Assembly (NCBI GenBank): GCA_032622095.1
Contig: CP136066.1
Coordinates: 96,741,319 to 96,805,318 of the forward strand
Length of the DNA stretch: 64,000 nt
Source: Siphonodentalium dalli
Taxonomy: Eukaryota > Mollusca > Scaphopoda > Gadilida > Siphonodentaliidae
Reading direction: 5' to 3'
The translations under genes and the position numbers were made by a program. This document shows, one piece after another, positions 21,884-32,855 of this stretch. The notes beneath the pieces were generated by a model. It did no database searches and was not told the origin of the DNA. It saw only the letters and a program-made list of their open reading frames with translations. Positions within the stretch are counted from its first letter, which is position 1. Each line of letters begins with the position of its first letter.

Positions 21884-22256
21884 TTAACCCTTTCATGATG
21901 GGAGCTTCGCTGGTGCGCAGCATTAAAGATCATGTGCCAGTGCATTCTCTTATATACATGTATGTTAGTCTCCCATAGACAGCCTCGCATATATAAGAGA
22001 ATGCACTTGCTTACAATGTCAAGGTAAGGATAGGATAATTTTTGTTTACAATATACACACATGAAAAGTACAATTACAAATATATATAATATTAATAAGA
22101 CTATTCATGTATATTGTTAGGTAAATACTGTTAGGCCAATGTATTTCTATTATATATATGCAAGGCTCCCTATGGGAGACTCGCATATATAAGAGAATAC
22201 ATTGGCACAAGGTTTTCGCAAAATTTCAGGAAGCTCCAGTCATGAAAGAGTTTTAA
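21884..22256. mobile_element. Family C TTAA MITE, copy 5, with a roughly 96-bp insertion
   Basis: It starts TTAACCCTTTCATGATGGG and ends CCAGTCATGAAAGAGTTTTAA. Between the two internal hairpins, about 96 bp of AT-rich sequence (about 22029-22124) interrupts the consensus CAAGGTAAATATTGTTAGG. The inserted piece has no recognisable ends. Confidence 0.8.
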
Positions 22257-22922
22257 AAATTATGAATATACATGTACATGTATCATCTGATAGATCATTA
22301 TATAATATTCAAGATTGAAATATTCGAGATTGTGTACAAGCCATAAAACATATGGTATAAAGCCCAGCATTTGTGGGAAATAACTTTCGATAAGGTTTTA
22401 ATACATAATGTATATATATATATATACAGTACTAGTACATGGCGTACACATGCCACTTATGACATACAGTGTACATTGAGCCAGTATATCAGGTTCTTAT
22501 ATGCTGATTAAATGTAAATATATTTGACCCCCTGCTACTCTTATCAACAGTTGTATGCATATATTGGTAGTTAACATGGATGGTCTACAGTAGCAACCGT
22601 TCATGCAAATATAATGTACATGTATGTATCTGTACATAACATTTCAATGTGGAAGTACTGTATAAAGTTGTTATATAAATACAGCATTGAAACCACATAT
22701 GGTTGCCATATATATTATTAGTATTGTGCAACATTCATATACTAGTAGTAGTCTATGGTGAGGCGACATAATAGGCATTTTCTATATTAAAATCCTGCTT
22801 GCAGAATTCTGAGTTGTTATGATAGGACATTTCATAATATTTCAGTGACTCATAACTTAATTTTTTTTAAATGGTCTAGTTTCGGAGACTGATCGAGACA
22901 CATTAAAATTAGCATAAGATAG
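22257..22922. other. Plain AT-rich intron with (TA)8
   Basis: A TA dinucleotide run lies at 22411-22426. I see nothing else. Confidence 0.5.
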
Positions 22923-23875
22923 CATTTAGTCAAAGTCTTCTCGTACATAAACCAGTTAAGATATTGGGATAGCGAAATTCAGTTTTTTGTCCGAGACCGC
23001 CCCATTACCATTTGTATGACATGAGTTCCAACCATGGTTGGTGGAGGGAATTGTAAGTTTATTTTACTTGATCTTACCTAACAAATCAATACCTGATGCT
23101 ATGTATATCAGAAAGAGTGACATATTATGTCATAATGGTGTTTTATAATCTAACTTTCATGGTTAAATAACACATAGAATATTCCTGTTTATTTGGACTA
23201 ACATTGGTTTGTTTACATTTTAATAGTTGAAAGCCAATGTATTCCGTAATGTACTCGGCTAAGTCCGGCTTCTACATGTATGCTAACAATCCAGTGCATC
23301 CAAGATCACCCATAAAACAATCGAGTACACCTCATACACAATAGATCACCGACAACATTCGCTGTTATTTTATTCCAACATCCCACCACTATTTTATGTG
23401 TTTATTTTAACTGTATTAGTGGTCCTATATTACTTAATACTTTTCTTGCACGGAACATCTCGCAATATATACATGTATGCAATTTTTAATTTACAAATTT
23501 TGACCACAGGGTTTTGTTTATGATTATCTTACGATTGTTAGAAATTTTTTGCGAAATATGCTGATGTCACTTTGTGAGGTCAATTGAGTTTGCATACTTT
23601 TTATAATATGTAAACGCTACAGAAATGTCTTTATTTCACATTAAATTACCGCTTTCAATTTACAACTGACGTGGTTTTCAGAACAAATATCATGTCTTCT
23701 ATGGAATAAACCTGTTTATTGTCGCAATTGCGATAGCTGATTACATTTAATTGTGGTTTTATGTGAGCTGGTCACTAATGGTAATGGGGTGGTCTCAGAC
23801 GAAAAATAGCACTTTATAGCTATCCCAATATATTAGCTGGTTTTCGTACGAGCAGACTTGGACTACATGTATATA
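22923..23875. mobile_element. Element with roughly 85-90-bp terminal inverted repeats
   Basis: The left arm (TCAAAGTCTTCTCGTAC, ATATTGGGATAGC, GAGACCGCCCCATTACCATT) and the right arm (AATGGTAATGGGGTGGTCTC, GCTATCCCAATATATTAGCT, GTACGAGCAGACTTGGA) are inverted copies about 750 bp apart. The interior is unrecognised. This looks like a non-autonomous DNA transposon of unknown family. Confidence 0.65.
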
Positions 23876-24187
23876 GCATTCTGTTGTGAAATCTTCCAAC
23901 TACCACAATATATACAAGTATATCATGCTGAAATGTTAGCAAATGTTGAAACAGACATAATTGTCTGACAGACATAAATTGTAGATGCAGTGATATGTAC
24001 ACTTAATGAACCAATACTTTATAGAGATTCAAGAGATTGAATACAAGTTTTAAATAATAAAATTGTAGATCAGTAGAGAATTCGTTTGACAAAACATGAG
24101 AGGGCTCAAAATATTCACCTGTCTGCCTGTCAGTGAGAGGTAATTAATTCCTGGTGACAGGTAGATTATTGTGCTACATTGTACATG

Positions 24188-24365
24188 TACAGTAATGCTC
24201 TAATTAATCGACTGCTTAACCACAGCAGAATTATGGGTAACGTTTCAGGATTTAGTCGGAAATATGGCGTGTTGCCATTCATCGGAAAGCTCTCAGTGAG
24301 ACGTTAGTCACGTTACCCATAATTATGCTGTGGTTAAGCAGTCGATTAATTAGAGCATTACTGTA
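24188..24365. mobile_element. Family A palindromic MITE with arm-matched variants
   Basis: TACAGTAATGCTCTAATTAA to TTAATTAGAGCATTACTGTA. The inner part of the right arm is deleted. Differences from consensus (GCTC, TTAATC, CTGCTTAA, GTAACG) occur in both arms in mirror positions. Confidence 0.88.
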
Positions 24366-24457
24366 TTTGTAATGTATGACAGGAAAGCTCCTAATAAAGT
24401 CTTCAGGTCTATACATTACATGTAGAATCAGACCTAAAAATATGGTGCCGGACATTT

Positions 24458-24549
24458 GCAGAATGAGGTCACTGAGGGTGAATTTAGTGACACTTCCCGC
24501 GCAGTGGGCTAGTGTCAGCATATTCATCATCTGGGGACCACATTCTGCA
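24458..24549. repeat. Family B palindrome
   Basis: Arms GCAGAATGAGGTCAC and GGGGACCACATTCTGC, with a GTGACACTTCCCGC / CTAGTGTCAGC centre. The GGGGACC to CACATTC change is not mirrored in the other arm. Confidence 0.78.
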
Positions 24550-24671
24550 AATGTCACCATATTTTCAAGTCTGCATAGAATATGAAATGACATAAACTTT
24601 TATCAGTTTGAGACATCCCTTGGTATGTATTTTTAACTGTTGGCATAAGACACATGTATTCAACAGAATAG

Positions 24672-24800
24672 CAAGCACCAGCAAATTCATCCTCTGGGGA
24701 CCTCATTCTGCATGGCCTTATCTGCTATGGAAGACTTAGACTCAGACTTAAGTTACCCGATGGTGAAGATTGTAATACAATGTGATGAAAGTGCGACGTC
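24672..24800. repeat. Family B half-palindrome and flank
   Basis: A right arm (AAATTCATCCTCTGGGGACC) is followed by TGGCCTTATCTGCTATGG, AGACTTAAGTTACCCGATGG and GAAGATTGTAAT. The left arm is missing. The 97-codon frame from 24712 starts in this repeat and is not supported as a gene. Confidence 0.6.
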
Positions 24801-25061
24801 TTTAACGGTTATATCCGATGTATCATGCCAGTATCGAAGATCCGACAAGACTGTTGATTCTCCGATAAACTTTGAATTAAATCTGTGTTGGTTACAGACG
24901 GTCAAACTTTCATCACATCGAATACCTGTGGCTTTCCGTAAATTGGGTTTGGAAATCCTCGTTACCAACTGTTACCAAGGGGGAAACACGTGGATGACGA
25001 AATAATTCTAATTTTATTGTCTTCGTTTCGATGAAGGCGCAACATCTTCACGGGGTCTAAA

Positions 25062-25203
25062 TACAGAACACAACTTGCATCACAATCTAGAATCTTTTAT
25101 TGAACTCGTTGCGGACGGCGTATAGTCACATTTCACACAAGCTCCGTTCAAAACTCATTCAATAAAAGATTTTCGATTAATATGCATATTGTGTTCTGTC
25201 TAT
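25062..25203. repeat. Fold-back of about 140 bp
   Basis: Mirrored blocks CAGAACACAA / TTGTGTTCTG, TTGCAT / ATGCATA and AATCTTTTATTGAA / TTCAATAAAAGATT surround a CGTTGCGGACGGCG centre. Unknown family. Confidence 0.55.
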
Positions 25204-25293
25204 TTCCAGATCAGTTATTGCCGAGAAAGATCATACATGTACAGGCCTGGAGATTTCAAAAACTATTGTTTGTTTGCCTAGTTACTAGAGAGT

Positions 25294-25471
25294 TACAGTA
25301 ATGCCCTAAATAATCGACTTCTTAACCACAGCAGAAAATTACATTACAGGTAATTTCTCAGTGAGAGTTTTCCGATGAAAGGCAACAAGCCATTTTTCCG
25401 ACTAAATCCTGAAAAATTACCCATAATATTCTGCTGTGGTTAAGGAGTCGATTATTTAGGGCATTACTGTA
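25294..25471. mobile_element. Family A palindromic MITE, left arm shortened
   Basis: TACAGTAATGCCCTAAATAA to TTTAGGGCATTACTGTA. The left arm is cut inside (GCAGAAAATTACATTACAGG), while the right arm is complete. Confidence 0.88.
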
Positions 25472-25472
25472 C

Positions 25473-25600
25473 ACAAATGGTTATAATTACTACACTGGGC
25501 ACAGTGGGTGCACATCACCATCTGGGAACTTAAATCATAGCAGATGAGGCCATGCAGAATGAGGTCCCAGAGGATAAATTTAGTAATGCTAGAACGTTGT
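25473..25600 (-). repeat. Family B flank and half-palindrome (minus orientation)
   Basis: GGGCACAGTGGGTGCACATC, CATCTGGGAACTTAAAT, GCAGATGAGGCCATGCAG and AATGAGGTCCCAGAGG. This is the flank unit reversed, then one arm. The second arm is lost near 25600. Confidence 0.6.
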
Positions 25601-26182
25601 GTGGGTTTTCTGACCCCTCCCTCCTGGCTGCAATATACATGTAAGAAACAGATACGAGTCACAAGACAAAACAAAACAATGTCACATCAACAGAAAGCGA
25701 AAGGGAAACAGAAGCTAACAGGGAGAGAAATCCAGTCCTGGGATCATGGTACATGACAAGATATGAAAACCACTAAGACTTGAAAACAGCTGTCTGACAA
25801 AGCCTCTCACCCATATTTAATAATACTAAACTTTCTAAAGCCAGCTATACATGTAGGTATTTCAACATGAGTGACGAATATCTGCTAAAGGGTTACCCAC
25901 ACCAAACCAACAAAAGGAGTTTGGACACACAAAAGCTAGCAAAACGAATGCATGTCATTTTATTTTACGTCTTTGAAGAATTTAATGAAATGTCCTCAAG
26001 AACATGTTGTGACAACTTTTTAAGCTTATTACAGTTTAGAATGGATGTAGAGTTAAGTTCATACATGTATACCGGTATATATTAAGATTGTAAAACATAA
26101 AGAATGTGGAAAATAACGTTAAATAGGTTAAATTTGTCTTTATGGCAATTAATCTTTTCTTTACTAAATTTATTCTCCCATT

Positions 26183-26707
26183 CAGTTTAGATCATGTCAT
26201 GAATCTTTACTCTGGCTAATGCCATTAGAGATCATATTCCATAAACCTGGGAACTTTTAGAATTTTTGACAGTGAATCTAATAAAATCGAAAAAATAACA
26301 CAGGAAATATATTTCTTTGTTATTATATGTTTCTTAATAATGTACTTCACTGTGGGTGAAGGTCCCAACTCGAAACATCATTATTTAAGTGACTTTGTGA
26401 GCAATTTTGCTTTGCGATTCTTACAATTATTGAATTTCTGATGGGTAATTAACTGAATGTTTATTGCGATAATGGTTCTCAAAAGTCACAGAAAAGCATG
26501 CAATTTCGTGTTGGGACCTTCACATATTGTGAAGTACATTATTAAGGAACAGATAATCATTAAGAAATATATTCCCCGTGTTATTTTTTTTCGACTTTAT
26601 AAGGTTCCCTGTCAAATCTTCAAAAAGTTCCCAGGTTTTGTACAGGTGGAATATGATCTCTACGGGCGTTAGCCATAGTAGAGATTCACAACATGATCTA
26701 CCATTCA
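26183..26707. mobile_element. Family G fold-back element, full copy
   Basis: Two arms of about 190-200 bp: the left TTAGATCATGTCATGAATCT, GAGATCATATTCCA, CCTGGGAACTTTT, AATGTACTTCACT; the right is the same text reversed, ending AGAGATTCACAACATGATCTA. They flank a roughly 130-bp loop containing GAGCAATTTTGCTTTGCG. Partial copies are at 27570, 28118 and 31311. No transposase and no obvious target duplication. Confidence 0.75.
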
Positions 26708-26900
26708 GTTATAAAGGTATACATTAGAATAGTCTATTATTCAACTGGAGGGATGTTCAGGAAATATACAATGTAACAAGACAACAGATAATTAAAGTGT
26801 CAAAGAATTCTTATTAATTGGTGGGAAATGTTAAGATAATAATTTCAACAAATGGCCTTAAAATTATTATCTGAACATTTCCCAAAGGAACTACTTGACA
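26703..26900. repeat. Family H repeat
   Basis: Arm CAGTTATAAAGGTATACATT, AATAGTCTATTATTCA, CTGGAGGGATGTTCAGGAAA, then the GATAATAATTTCAACAAATG / AAAATTATTATCTGAACATT palindrome. It abuts the family G element. Confidence 0.6.
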
Positions 26901-26959
26901 AAGAGATCTGGTAAAGAAAGTTTTAAATACTATAATCACTTGAATCCTTCATTCAAGTT

Positions 26960-27328
26960 ACCGTATGTTATCCTGCTCAATGGGCTAGCTTCACCAAATT
27001 CATATTTTGGGAATCTCATTCTGCTTAGGCCTCAACTGCTATGGGAGACCTAGATATAGGATCAGACTGAAGTCTCCCAGTAGAAGTTGGTGATGTTCAC
27101 CCAATAGTCACCTTGATTATGCATTTTATTTCTGCAAAATTAGGGATGGATAAAGAAACTTCCCAGAAGGGAAAATGTAATTAAAAACAATGTTAGTTTG
27201 AGACTATAGATACTTCCCAGAAAATGAGGCCTAAGCAGAATGATGACCTCAGAGGGTGAATTTTGTTATGCTAGCTTGCTGTGCAGGATAGCGTCACTAA
27301 ATTCACCCTCTGGGGACCTTATTCTGCA
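26960..27328. repeat. Family B half-palindrome, flank unit and full palindrome
   Basis: 26980-27030 is a right arm (GGGAATCTCATTCTGC). The linking unit follows (ATGGGAGACCTAGATATAGG, GTTCACCCAATAGTC, TTAGGGATGGATAAAGAAAC, TTTGAGACTATAGATAC). 27235-27328 is an intact palindrome GCAGAATGATGACC to GGGGACCTTATTCTGC. Confidence 0.78.
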
Positions 27329-27569
27329 AATGACAGACACACTATTTGAAGGCTTGAGGCTCTCCCACCATATTGCTTGCATCCATCCATTCCAAAACAC
27401 TATTCAAACTTCAAAGTAGTACTCTTCTCAGTTAAGTAAAATCTGTTTTGCTCACAGAGAGGAAATATTTAGGTTCGCCATTCAGAAAATGAGAAAGATG
27501 AATAACATGTACATGAGAATCAGAGTTGATAGCAGAGAAATTTCCATCCACAAGAAGTGAACCAAGAGT

Positions 27570-27700
27570 TTAGATCATGCCATGAATCTCTGATCAGAAT
27601 ATGCAAGTACAAATAATATTCCACCAGTTAAAAACCTGGGAACTTTTAGAAGTTCTTGCTGGGATCTTTATAATATCGAAAAATTATGCGGGTAACAACC
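27570..27700 (+). repeat. Family G, left arm fragment
   Basis: TTTAGATCATGCCATGAATC, AATATTCCACCAG, AAACCTGGGAACTTTTAGAA, ATCGAAAAATTATGCGGG match the left arm at 26183. The loop and right arm are absent. Confidence 0.7.
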
Positions 27701-27827
27701 CATGAAATTGGCATTTTTCTTACACAGCATTGCCTTGGAATTGCATTAAAAACTATTAAATTTGGCTTCTACAGGTTATTCTACATGATCTCAGTGACTT
27801 TTGTGAGTCAATACAGTATGAATATAA

Positions 27828-27960
27828 AATATGAATTGATTAATAAGATCAACATTAATTGATAGAAGTGTTTCCAAACCGATGTCTTCGACATATATTT
27901 TTTATTTTATAACCCGGAATCTATATAAAATGTATATAGATAGACCATCTTAAAGTTTAG
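27828..27960 (+). repeat. Family J repeat, partial
   Basis: AACATTAATTGATAGAAGTG, TTTATTTTATAACCCGGAA and ATAGATAGACCATCTTAAA match the family J arm. The middle is diverged. Confidence 0.5.
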
Positions 27961-28117
27961 CCAAATATACAACATAGCATAAGATATTACCAATCAGTGT
28001 TTAGTATGCTACTTTAATTATAGCATGTTTGATAGATATCAATAGAAACTCATGGGACATTGTGATGAAATTATAGCAATCGCGTGGAATGATTGTTTAT
28101 ATTTAGAGTTCGCAAGC

Positions 28118-28196
28118 TCCTGTCATGCTACATGTAGATCATGCTGTGAATATCTACTATTGTTATTAACGCCCGTAGAGATCATATTCCACCAGG
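28118..28196 (-). repeat. Family G, outer-arm fragment
   Basis: GTAGATCATGCTGTGAATAT, ACGCCCGTAGAGATCATATT and CCACCAG match the outer arm at the 26.7-kb end. Confidence 0.65.
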
Positions 28197-28197
28197 A

Positions 28198-28500
28198 AAC
28201 AAGACAGTCAATGACTGTGGGGTCGCTCACAAGACTGCAAAGACTGGGACTCTGGAGACCAAAACAGTCAGCACTTTTCATAATCACTTTAAAAGAAGTA
28301 GATTTACACAGGATATGTGGCTATGTAGATTGGTGAAAATCAACCTTGAAATTGCCAACTATACACTACTGATCACCCCCTCCTCCAGCTCAACAAGTCC
28401 CCTCCCGACTGGGCTCCAGACTCCCAAGTCTTAGGTTGGAATTTCACAACCGACACCTCAAACTTTCTCAATTGTTGGAAATTTCCAATCTCACAAGCGC
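28198..28500 (-). repeat. Second copy of the 16469-16804 repeat
   Basis: It opens AACAAGACAGTCAATGACTG, followed by GGGGTCGCTCAC and AGACTGGGACTC. The second half (CCCCCTCCTCCAGC, CTCAAACTTTCTCAATTGTT) is a diverged form of the 127-bp block at 16678-16804. Confidence 0.6.
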
Positions 28501-28539
28501 CTTTTTCTAAAACCATTTAGATATGTTTGAAGCCCAATT

Positions 28540-29142
28540 ATCCATGGACCCAAAACACAATACATGTATGTCAGACCAATCAGTCAGGTGGTTCCAAGGT
28601 AAATGTTTTAATGAATTTGGTATTTCGATGATTTTATTAGACACAAAAGTGTTAACTCCCCATAGCCTGCCATTTCTTGACAGGTTGACCTCATTTTAAC
28701 AAATCTGAATCTCAGTCACAAAAGAATCCTGATTCCTCCATACTATATGTAAGCTAAATAGTCCAAACTCTCTTGAGAAGACATTTTAAGAATTACTATA
28801 GAGATATATAGTTATGTCCCTGGTCCCACCCTATTTAACCTGGTGACCCCATCTGAATAAATTTGAATCCCAGACACCAAAGAACCCTTCATACATATCA
28901 TAAATATCAGTAAAATAGACCTGATGGTCCTTGTGAAGGAAGCATATTAAGAGGGAAACTGTCCTTCGCTTGGCCCCTATTTGACCAGGTGACCCCATTT
29001 AAAAAAATCTGAATTGCAGTCAAGGAAGAACATTCCATTCTATATAAGCCAACTAGTTCTTGCAAACATATTTTAAGAATTACTATGTAGTGAAATAGTT
29101 AAGTCTCTTGCTCTGCCCTTATTTGACTTTGTGATCCCATTT
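28540..29142 (+). mobile_element. Pearl/HINE-like tandem core (family D), about 150-bp monomers
   Basis: TGACCYCATYTKAAYAAATY with GAAT..CAGTCA recurs at about 28687, 28843 and 28992, a spacing of 156 and 149 bp. The monomers include AGAATTACTAT and TATGTCCCTGG. There is no terminal ACGG tract here, so it is an incomplete element. It is closely related to 30780-31312. Confidence 0.65.
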
Positions 29143-30315
29143 TAAGATTTAAGTTCCCCAGTTGAAGTTGGTGATATTCACCCATTGGGCACCTCATTTA
29201 TGAATTTTATCTTCTGCAAATTAGGGGATATAGAAACTTCCTAGAAGGGAAATTTAACTAACAACAATGTAAATTTGATACTATAGATACTTCCCAGAAG
29301 ATGAGGCCTAAGCAGAATGAGGTCTCCAGAGGGTGAATTTGGTGATGCTAGCCCGCTGTGCGGGATAGCATCACAAAAAGCGTGTCTGTTCCTACATTGT
29401 GCATGCCTGGCCTCAAGCAACACAATGTATTATACAATCAAGCCTTGAAATAGTGTGATAGTGTGTCTGTCATTTGCAGAATGAGGGCCCCAGAGGGTGA
29501 ATTTAGTGACGCTATCCCGCAGAGTGGGCTAGCATCACTAAATTCACCCTCTGGGGACCTCATTCTGATAAGGCCCTCAACTGCTATGGAAGACCTAGAA
29601 TAAGATTGAAGTTCCCCAGTTGAAGTTGGCGATGTTCACCCATTGGGCACCTCAATTATGAATTTTATCTTCTGCAAATTAGGGGGTAAAGAAACTTCCT
29701 AGAAGGGAAATTTAACTAACAACAATGTAAATTTGATACTATAGATACTTCCCAGAAGATGAGGCCTAAGCAGAATGAGGTCTCCAGATGGTGAATTTGG
29801 TGATGCTAGCCCGCTGTGTGGGATAGCATCACTAAAAGCATGTCTGTTCCTACATGTGCATGTCTGGCCTCAAGCAACACAATGTATTATACAATCAAGC
29901 CTTGAAATAGTGTGTCTGTCATTTGCAGAATGAGGTCCTCAGAGGGTGAATTTAGTGACGCTATCCTGCACAGCGGGCTAGCATCACTAAATTCACCATC
30001 TGGGGACCTCATTCTGCTAAGGCCCCCAACTGCTATGGCAGACCTAGGATAAGATTGAAGTTCCCCAGTTGAAGTTGGTGATGTTCACCCATTGGGCACC
30101 TTAATTATGAATTTATCTTCTGCAAATTAGGGAATATAGAAACTTCCTAGAAGGGAAATGTAACTAACAACAATGTTAATTTGATACTATAGATACTTCC
30201 CAGAAGATGAGGCCTAAGCAGAATGAGGTCTCCAGAGGGTGAATTTGGTGATGCTAGGCCGCTGTGCGGGATAGCATCACTAAATTCACCCTCTGGGGAC
30301 CTCATTCTGCAAATG
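29143..30315. repeat. Family B tandem array, about 450-bp period
   Basis: The palindrome-bearing unit repeats in tandem. Palindromes begin at 29312, 29476, 29770, 29925 and 30218. Equivalent ones are spaced 458 and 448 bp. Full palindromes (29476-29567, 29925-30017, 30218-30310) alternate with half-lost ones (29312, 29770), in which GATAGCATCAC is followed by a spacer with GTGCATG(C/T)CTGGCCTCAAGC. The units are very alike, so this is a recent local amplification. Confidence 0.88.
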
Positions 30316-30599
30316 ACATTAGTCCTGATATGAACAATACATGAATGATTGGGAATTAATGACTTCTAGCAGATCTGCAAGGAATGTTTATAAACATATG
30401 AAGATTGACATGATTGTGTCAGCATACCCAGCGTATATACAGTTACAGCCAAAGTAAATGCTTCTTATTAATGATTCTGTCAAGAATTTGAGTAAATTTT
30501 ATTTTTGGGACCAGGCCAGCGTGGCAGAAGCAGTGCACTTGAGTGAAGGGCCAGGGGGCACAACCTTCAGAAATGTAATGGCATTAGTTTTTCAATTTT

Positions 30600-30780
30600 C
30601 AAAAAATGTTAAACAATATATATATATATAATTGACCATGGAGTTAAATACAATTTTTTTTTTTTTTTTTTAAATATTTTAATAAAAAAAACAATTCCAC
30701 AGTTTTTTTAAATATTCTTTTATTTTTTAATATATCATTTCTATTCTTTTCTCTTTTCTTTTAATCTGAATTTTTGTTTT
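30600..30780. repeat. Low-complexity AT/poly-T tract
   Basis: A (TA)n run near 30620, a long poly-T at about 30653-30671 and further T/A runs to 30780. Only simple sequence. Confidence 0.8.
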
Positions 30781-31312
30781 TGGAGTTATGTCCCTGGCCC
30801 CACCCACATTTGACCCAGTGACCTCATTTGAACAAATCTGAACCCCAGTCAACCAAGGATCCTTCATATCAAATATGAACCCATTTGGCCTGATGGTATT
30901 TGAGAAGATGTTTAAAAGAATTACTATGGAGGGAAAGAGTTATGGTCCTGGTTTCTCAACTAATCAACCTGGTGACCTCATTTGAACAAATCTGAATGTG
31001 AGTCACCTAGGGAACATCCACACCAAATATGAACCCATTAGGCCTTATGGTTCTGGAAAAGAAGTCGTTCTAAGAATTACTATCAAGGAATAGAGTTGTG
31101 GCCCTGCTTTCGCAACTATTTGACCCAGTGACCTCATTTGAACAAATCTGAATGAGAGTCACCTAGGAAACATCCACACCAAATATGAACCAATTCGGTC
31201 CAATGGAACTTCAGAAGAAGATGTTCAAAGAATTGTTGACGGACGGATGGACAGACGGATGAGGAGTGATGACTATAGCTCCACCGGAGACTTCGTCTCA
31301 GGTGAGCTAAAA
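30780..31312 (+). mobile_element. Pearl/HINE-like element (family D) with 3' hairpin
   Basis: Three core monomers (TGACCTCATTTGAACAAATC at about 30823, 30972 and 31128; spacing 149 and 156) are followed by GACGGACGGATGGACAGACG. A compound hairpin ends it: TAGCTCCACC and GGTGAGCTA outside, GAGAC and GTCTC inside. Core, ACGG-like tract and terminal hairpin are in the order expected for pearl/Helentron-associated elements. Confidence 0.7.
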
Positions 31313-31674
31313 ACCTTGGAACTTTTTGAAGTTTTGACAGGGAACCTTATAAAGTTGAAAAATAACGCAGGGAATATATTTCTTAGTTATTACCTGTTCC
31401 TTAATAATGTACTTCACTGAAGGTGAAGATCCCAACTCGAAAATTGTCAAAATTGCATGATTTTCTGTGATTTTTCTGAGATGATATCGCAATAAACATT
31501 GAATTAATTACACAGGAGAAATTCCATAATTGTAAGCGAAGCAAAGCAAAATCGTTCACAAACTTGATAAAATTCCCTGTCAAAACTTCAAAAAGTTCCA
31601 AGGTTTTGTACTGGTGGAATATGATCTCTACAGGCAAAAGCCAGAGTAGAGATTCGTGACATGATCTAATGTCA
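31311..31674. mobile_element. Family G fold-back element, left outer arm missing
   Basis: AAAACCTTGGAACTTTTTGA to TACTTCACTGAAGGTGAAG is the left arm. A loop with AATTGCATGATTTTC follows. The right arm is AAAATTCCCTGTCAAAAC to GATTCGTGACATGATCTA. It abuts the pearl-like element on its left. Confidence 0.72.
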
Positions 31675-31679
31675 TGCAT

Positions 31680-32155
31680 TCAATTCAATTCTTAATTGGT
31701 CAAAAATGTCCTATGGGAGCGTTTTGTTTACAAAGTTTGCCATCACGCCTATACTCAGGTTTTTTAGGAGAGTGTGGAATTTCCCAGCCCCGCATAGATA
31801 TATACATTCGCACGTAGTCGTGTGTTTTTATGCTTAACGTCACAGACGATCATTGCTTCCTAGTTCAAATAGTTAATTTGGTTATGATTATAAGAACCGG
31901 AAGTTGCGCAGTGTAACGTTAAATCAGGTCCGCGCACACATTCGAAAGACACTGTGCAATCAACGATATAGATTCTAAGAACAGCCAGCATCGCAAGACA
32001 GCGGCAGTTACTTCATTACGCTAATGACTAATTAAACATTCTCATTGGTTGATGAGTTATTACGAGGGGGGACAGCTTGAGAAATCTAAAAGCTAATAGG
32101 ATAGCGTCCTTTCACAAGAACTTTCGTTGGGTGTAGGACGCAAAAAAAAATCGTC
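31680..32155. other. Unassigned, slightly CpG-richer stretch
   Basis: More CG dinucleotides than the surrounding intron and ATTGGT/CCAAT-type boxes (near 32045), but no reading frame or end repeats. It could be an old element or an internal promoter; I cannot decide. Confidence 0.3.
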
Positions 32156-32280
32156 GTGGTTTTTCCTTGCTTTCTAAGTTTCAACACGTTTTGTTTTAAA
32201 TTCACAAACTTTTACAACACACAATTTTTAGTTTCTTGGCCCACCACCACCCCATTGAGCACCACCTTTTCTTCAGAGGC

Positions 32281-32508
32281 GGTCTTTTGGTCGCCCGCAA
32301 CATTATTTTTAGGTTATGTAAATATTCTATTTCAGGATTCGTTATGTATATAAATATTTTATGATTTTCTATATAAATGTCCCATCTCAAAAACGGTCTT
32401 TTGGTCGCCCGCAACATTATTTTTAGGTTATGTAAATATTCTATTTCAGGATTCGTTATGTATATAAATATTTTATGATTTTCTATATAAATGTCCCATC
32501 TCAAAAAC
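32281..32508 (+). repeat. Perfect tandem duplication of 114 bp
   Basis: 32281-32394 and 32395-32508 appear identical (GGTCTTTTGGTCGCCCGC to CATCTCAAAAAC). As 114 is a multiple of three, the minus-strand frame over it repeats a 38-residue block, but no gene is indicated. Confidence 0.93.
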
Positions 32509-32669
32509 ACAGCTGATGGGAGCCATATCCACGTGTCCACATACCGCCTGTAGTTCTTGATCACGCAAATGAGCAAGAGATTCATGTCATGATATACCAA
32601 TTGTTAGGAATACATGTAATACCAGTTGATGAAGATGAGTTCATAAATATGTGTGCAATTTGGTACTAT

Positions 32670-32855
32670 TACAGTAATGCTCTAATTAATCGACTCTTTA
32701 ACCACAGCAGAATTATGGGTAACTTTTCAGGATTTTGTTGGAAATATGGCTTGTTGCCATTCATCGGAAAGCTCTCACTGAGAGCTTTCCGATGAATGGC
32801 AACAAGCCATAATTCTGCTGTGGTTAAAGAGTAGATTAATTAGGGCATTACTGTA
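32670..32855. mobile_element. Family A palindromic MITE, right arm shortened
   Basis: TACAGTAATGCTCTAATTAA to TTAATTAGGGCATTACTGTA. The right arm lacks the ATTTCCGACTAAATCCTG part. CTCTTTAACC is mirrored as GGTTAAAGAG. Confidence 0.88.

Noticed and set aside
30640-30780. Poly-T tract as the reverse tail of a retroposon
   Set aside because: No LINE, SINE or processed-gene body abuts it. Treated as simple sequence.
32202-32600. 132-codon minus-strand frame with an internal repeated 38-residue block
   Set aside because: The repeat is simply the 114-bp DNA duplication, whose length is divisible by three. No other coding sign.
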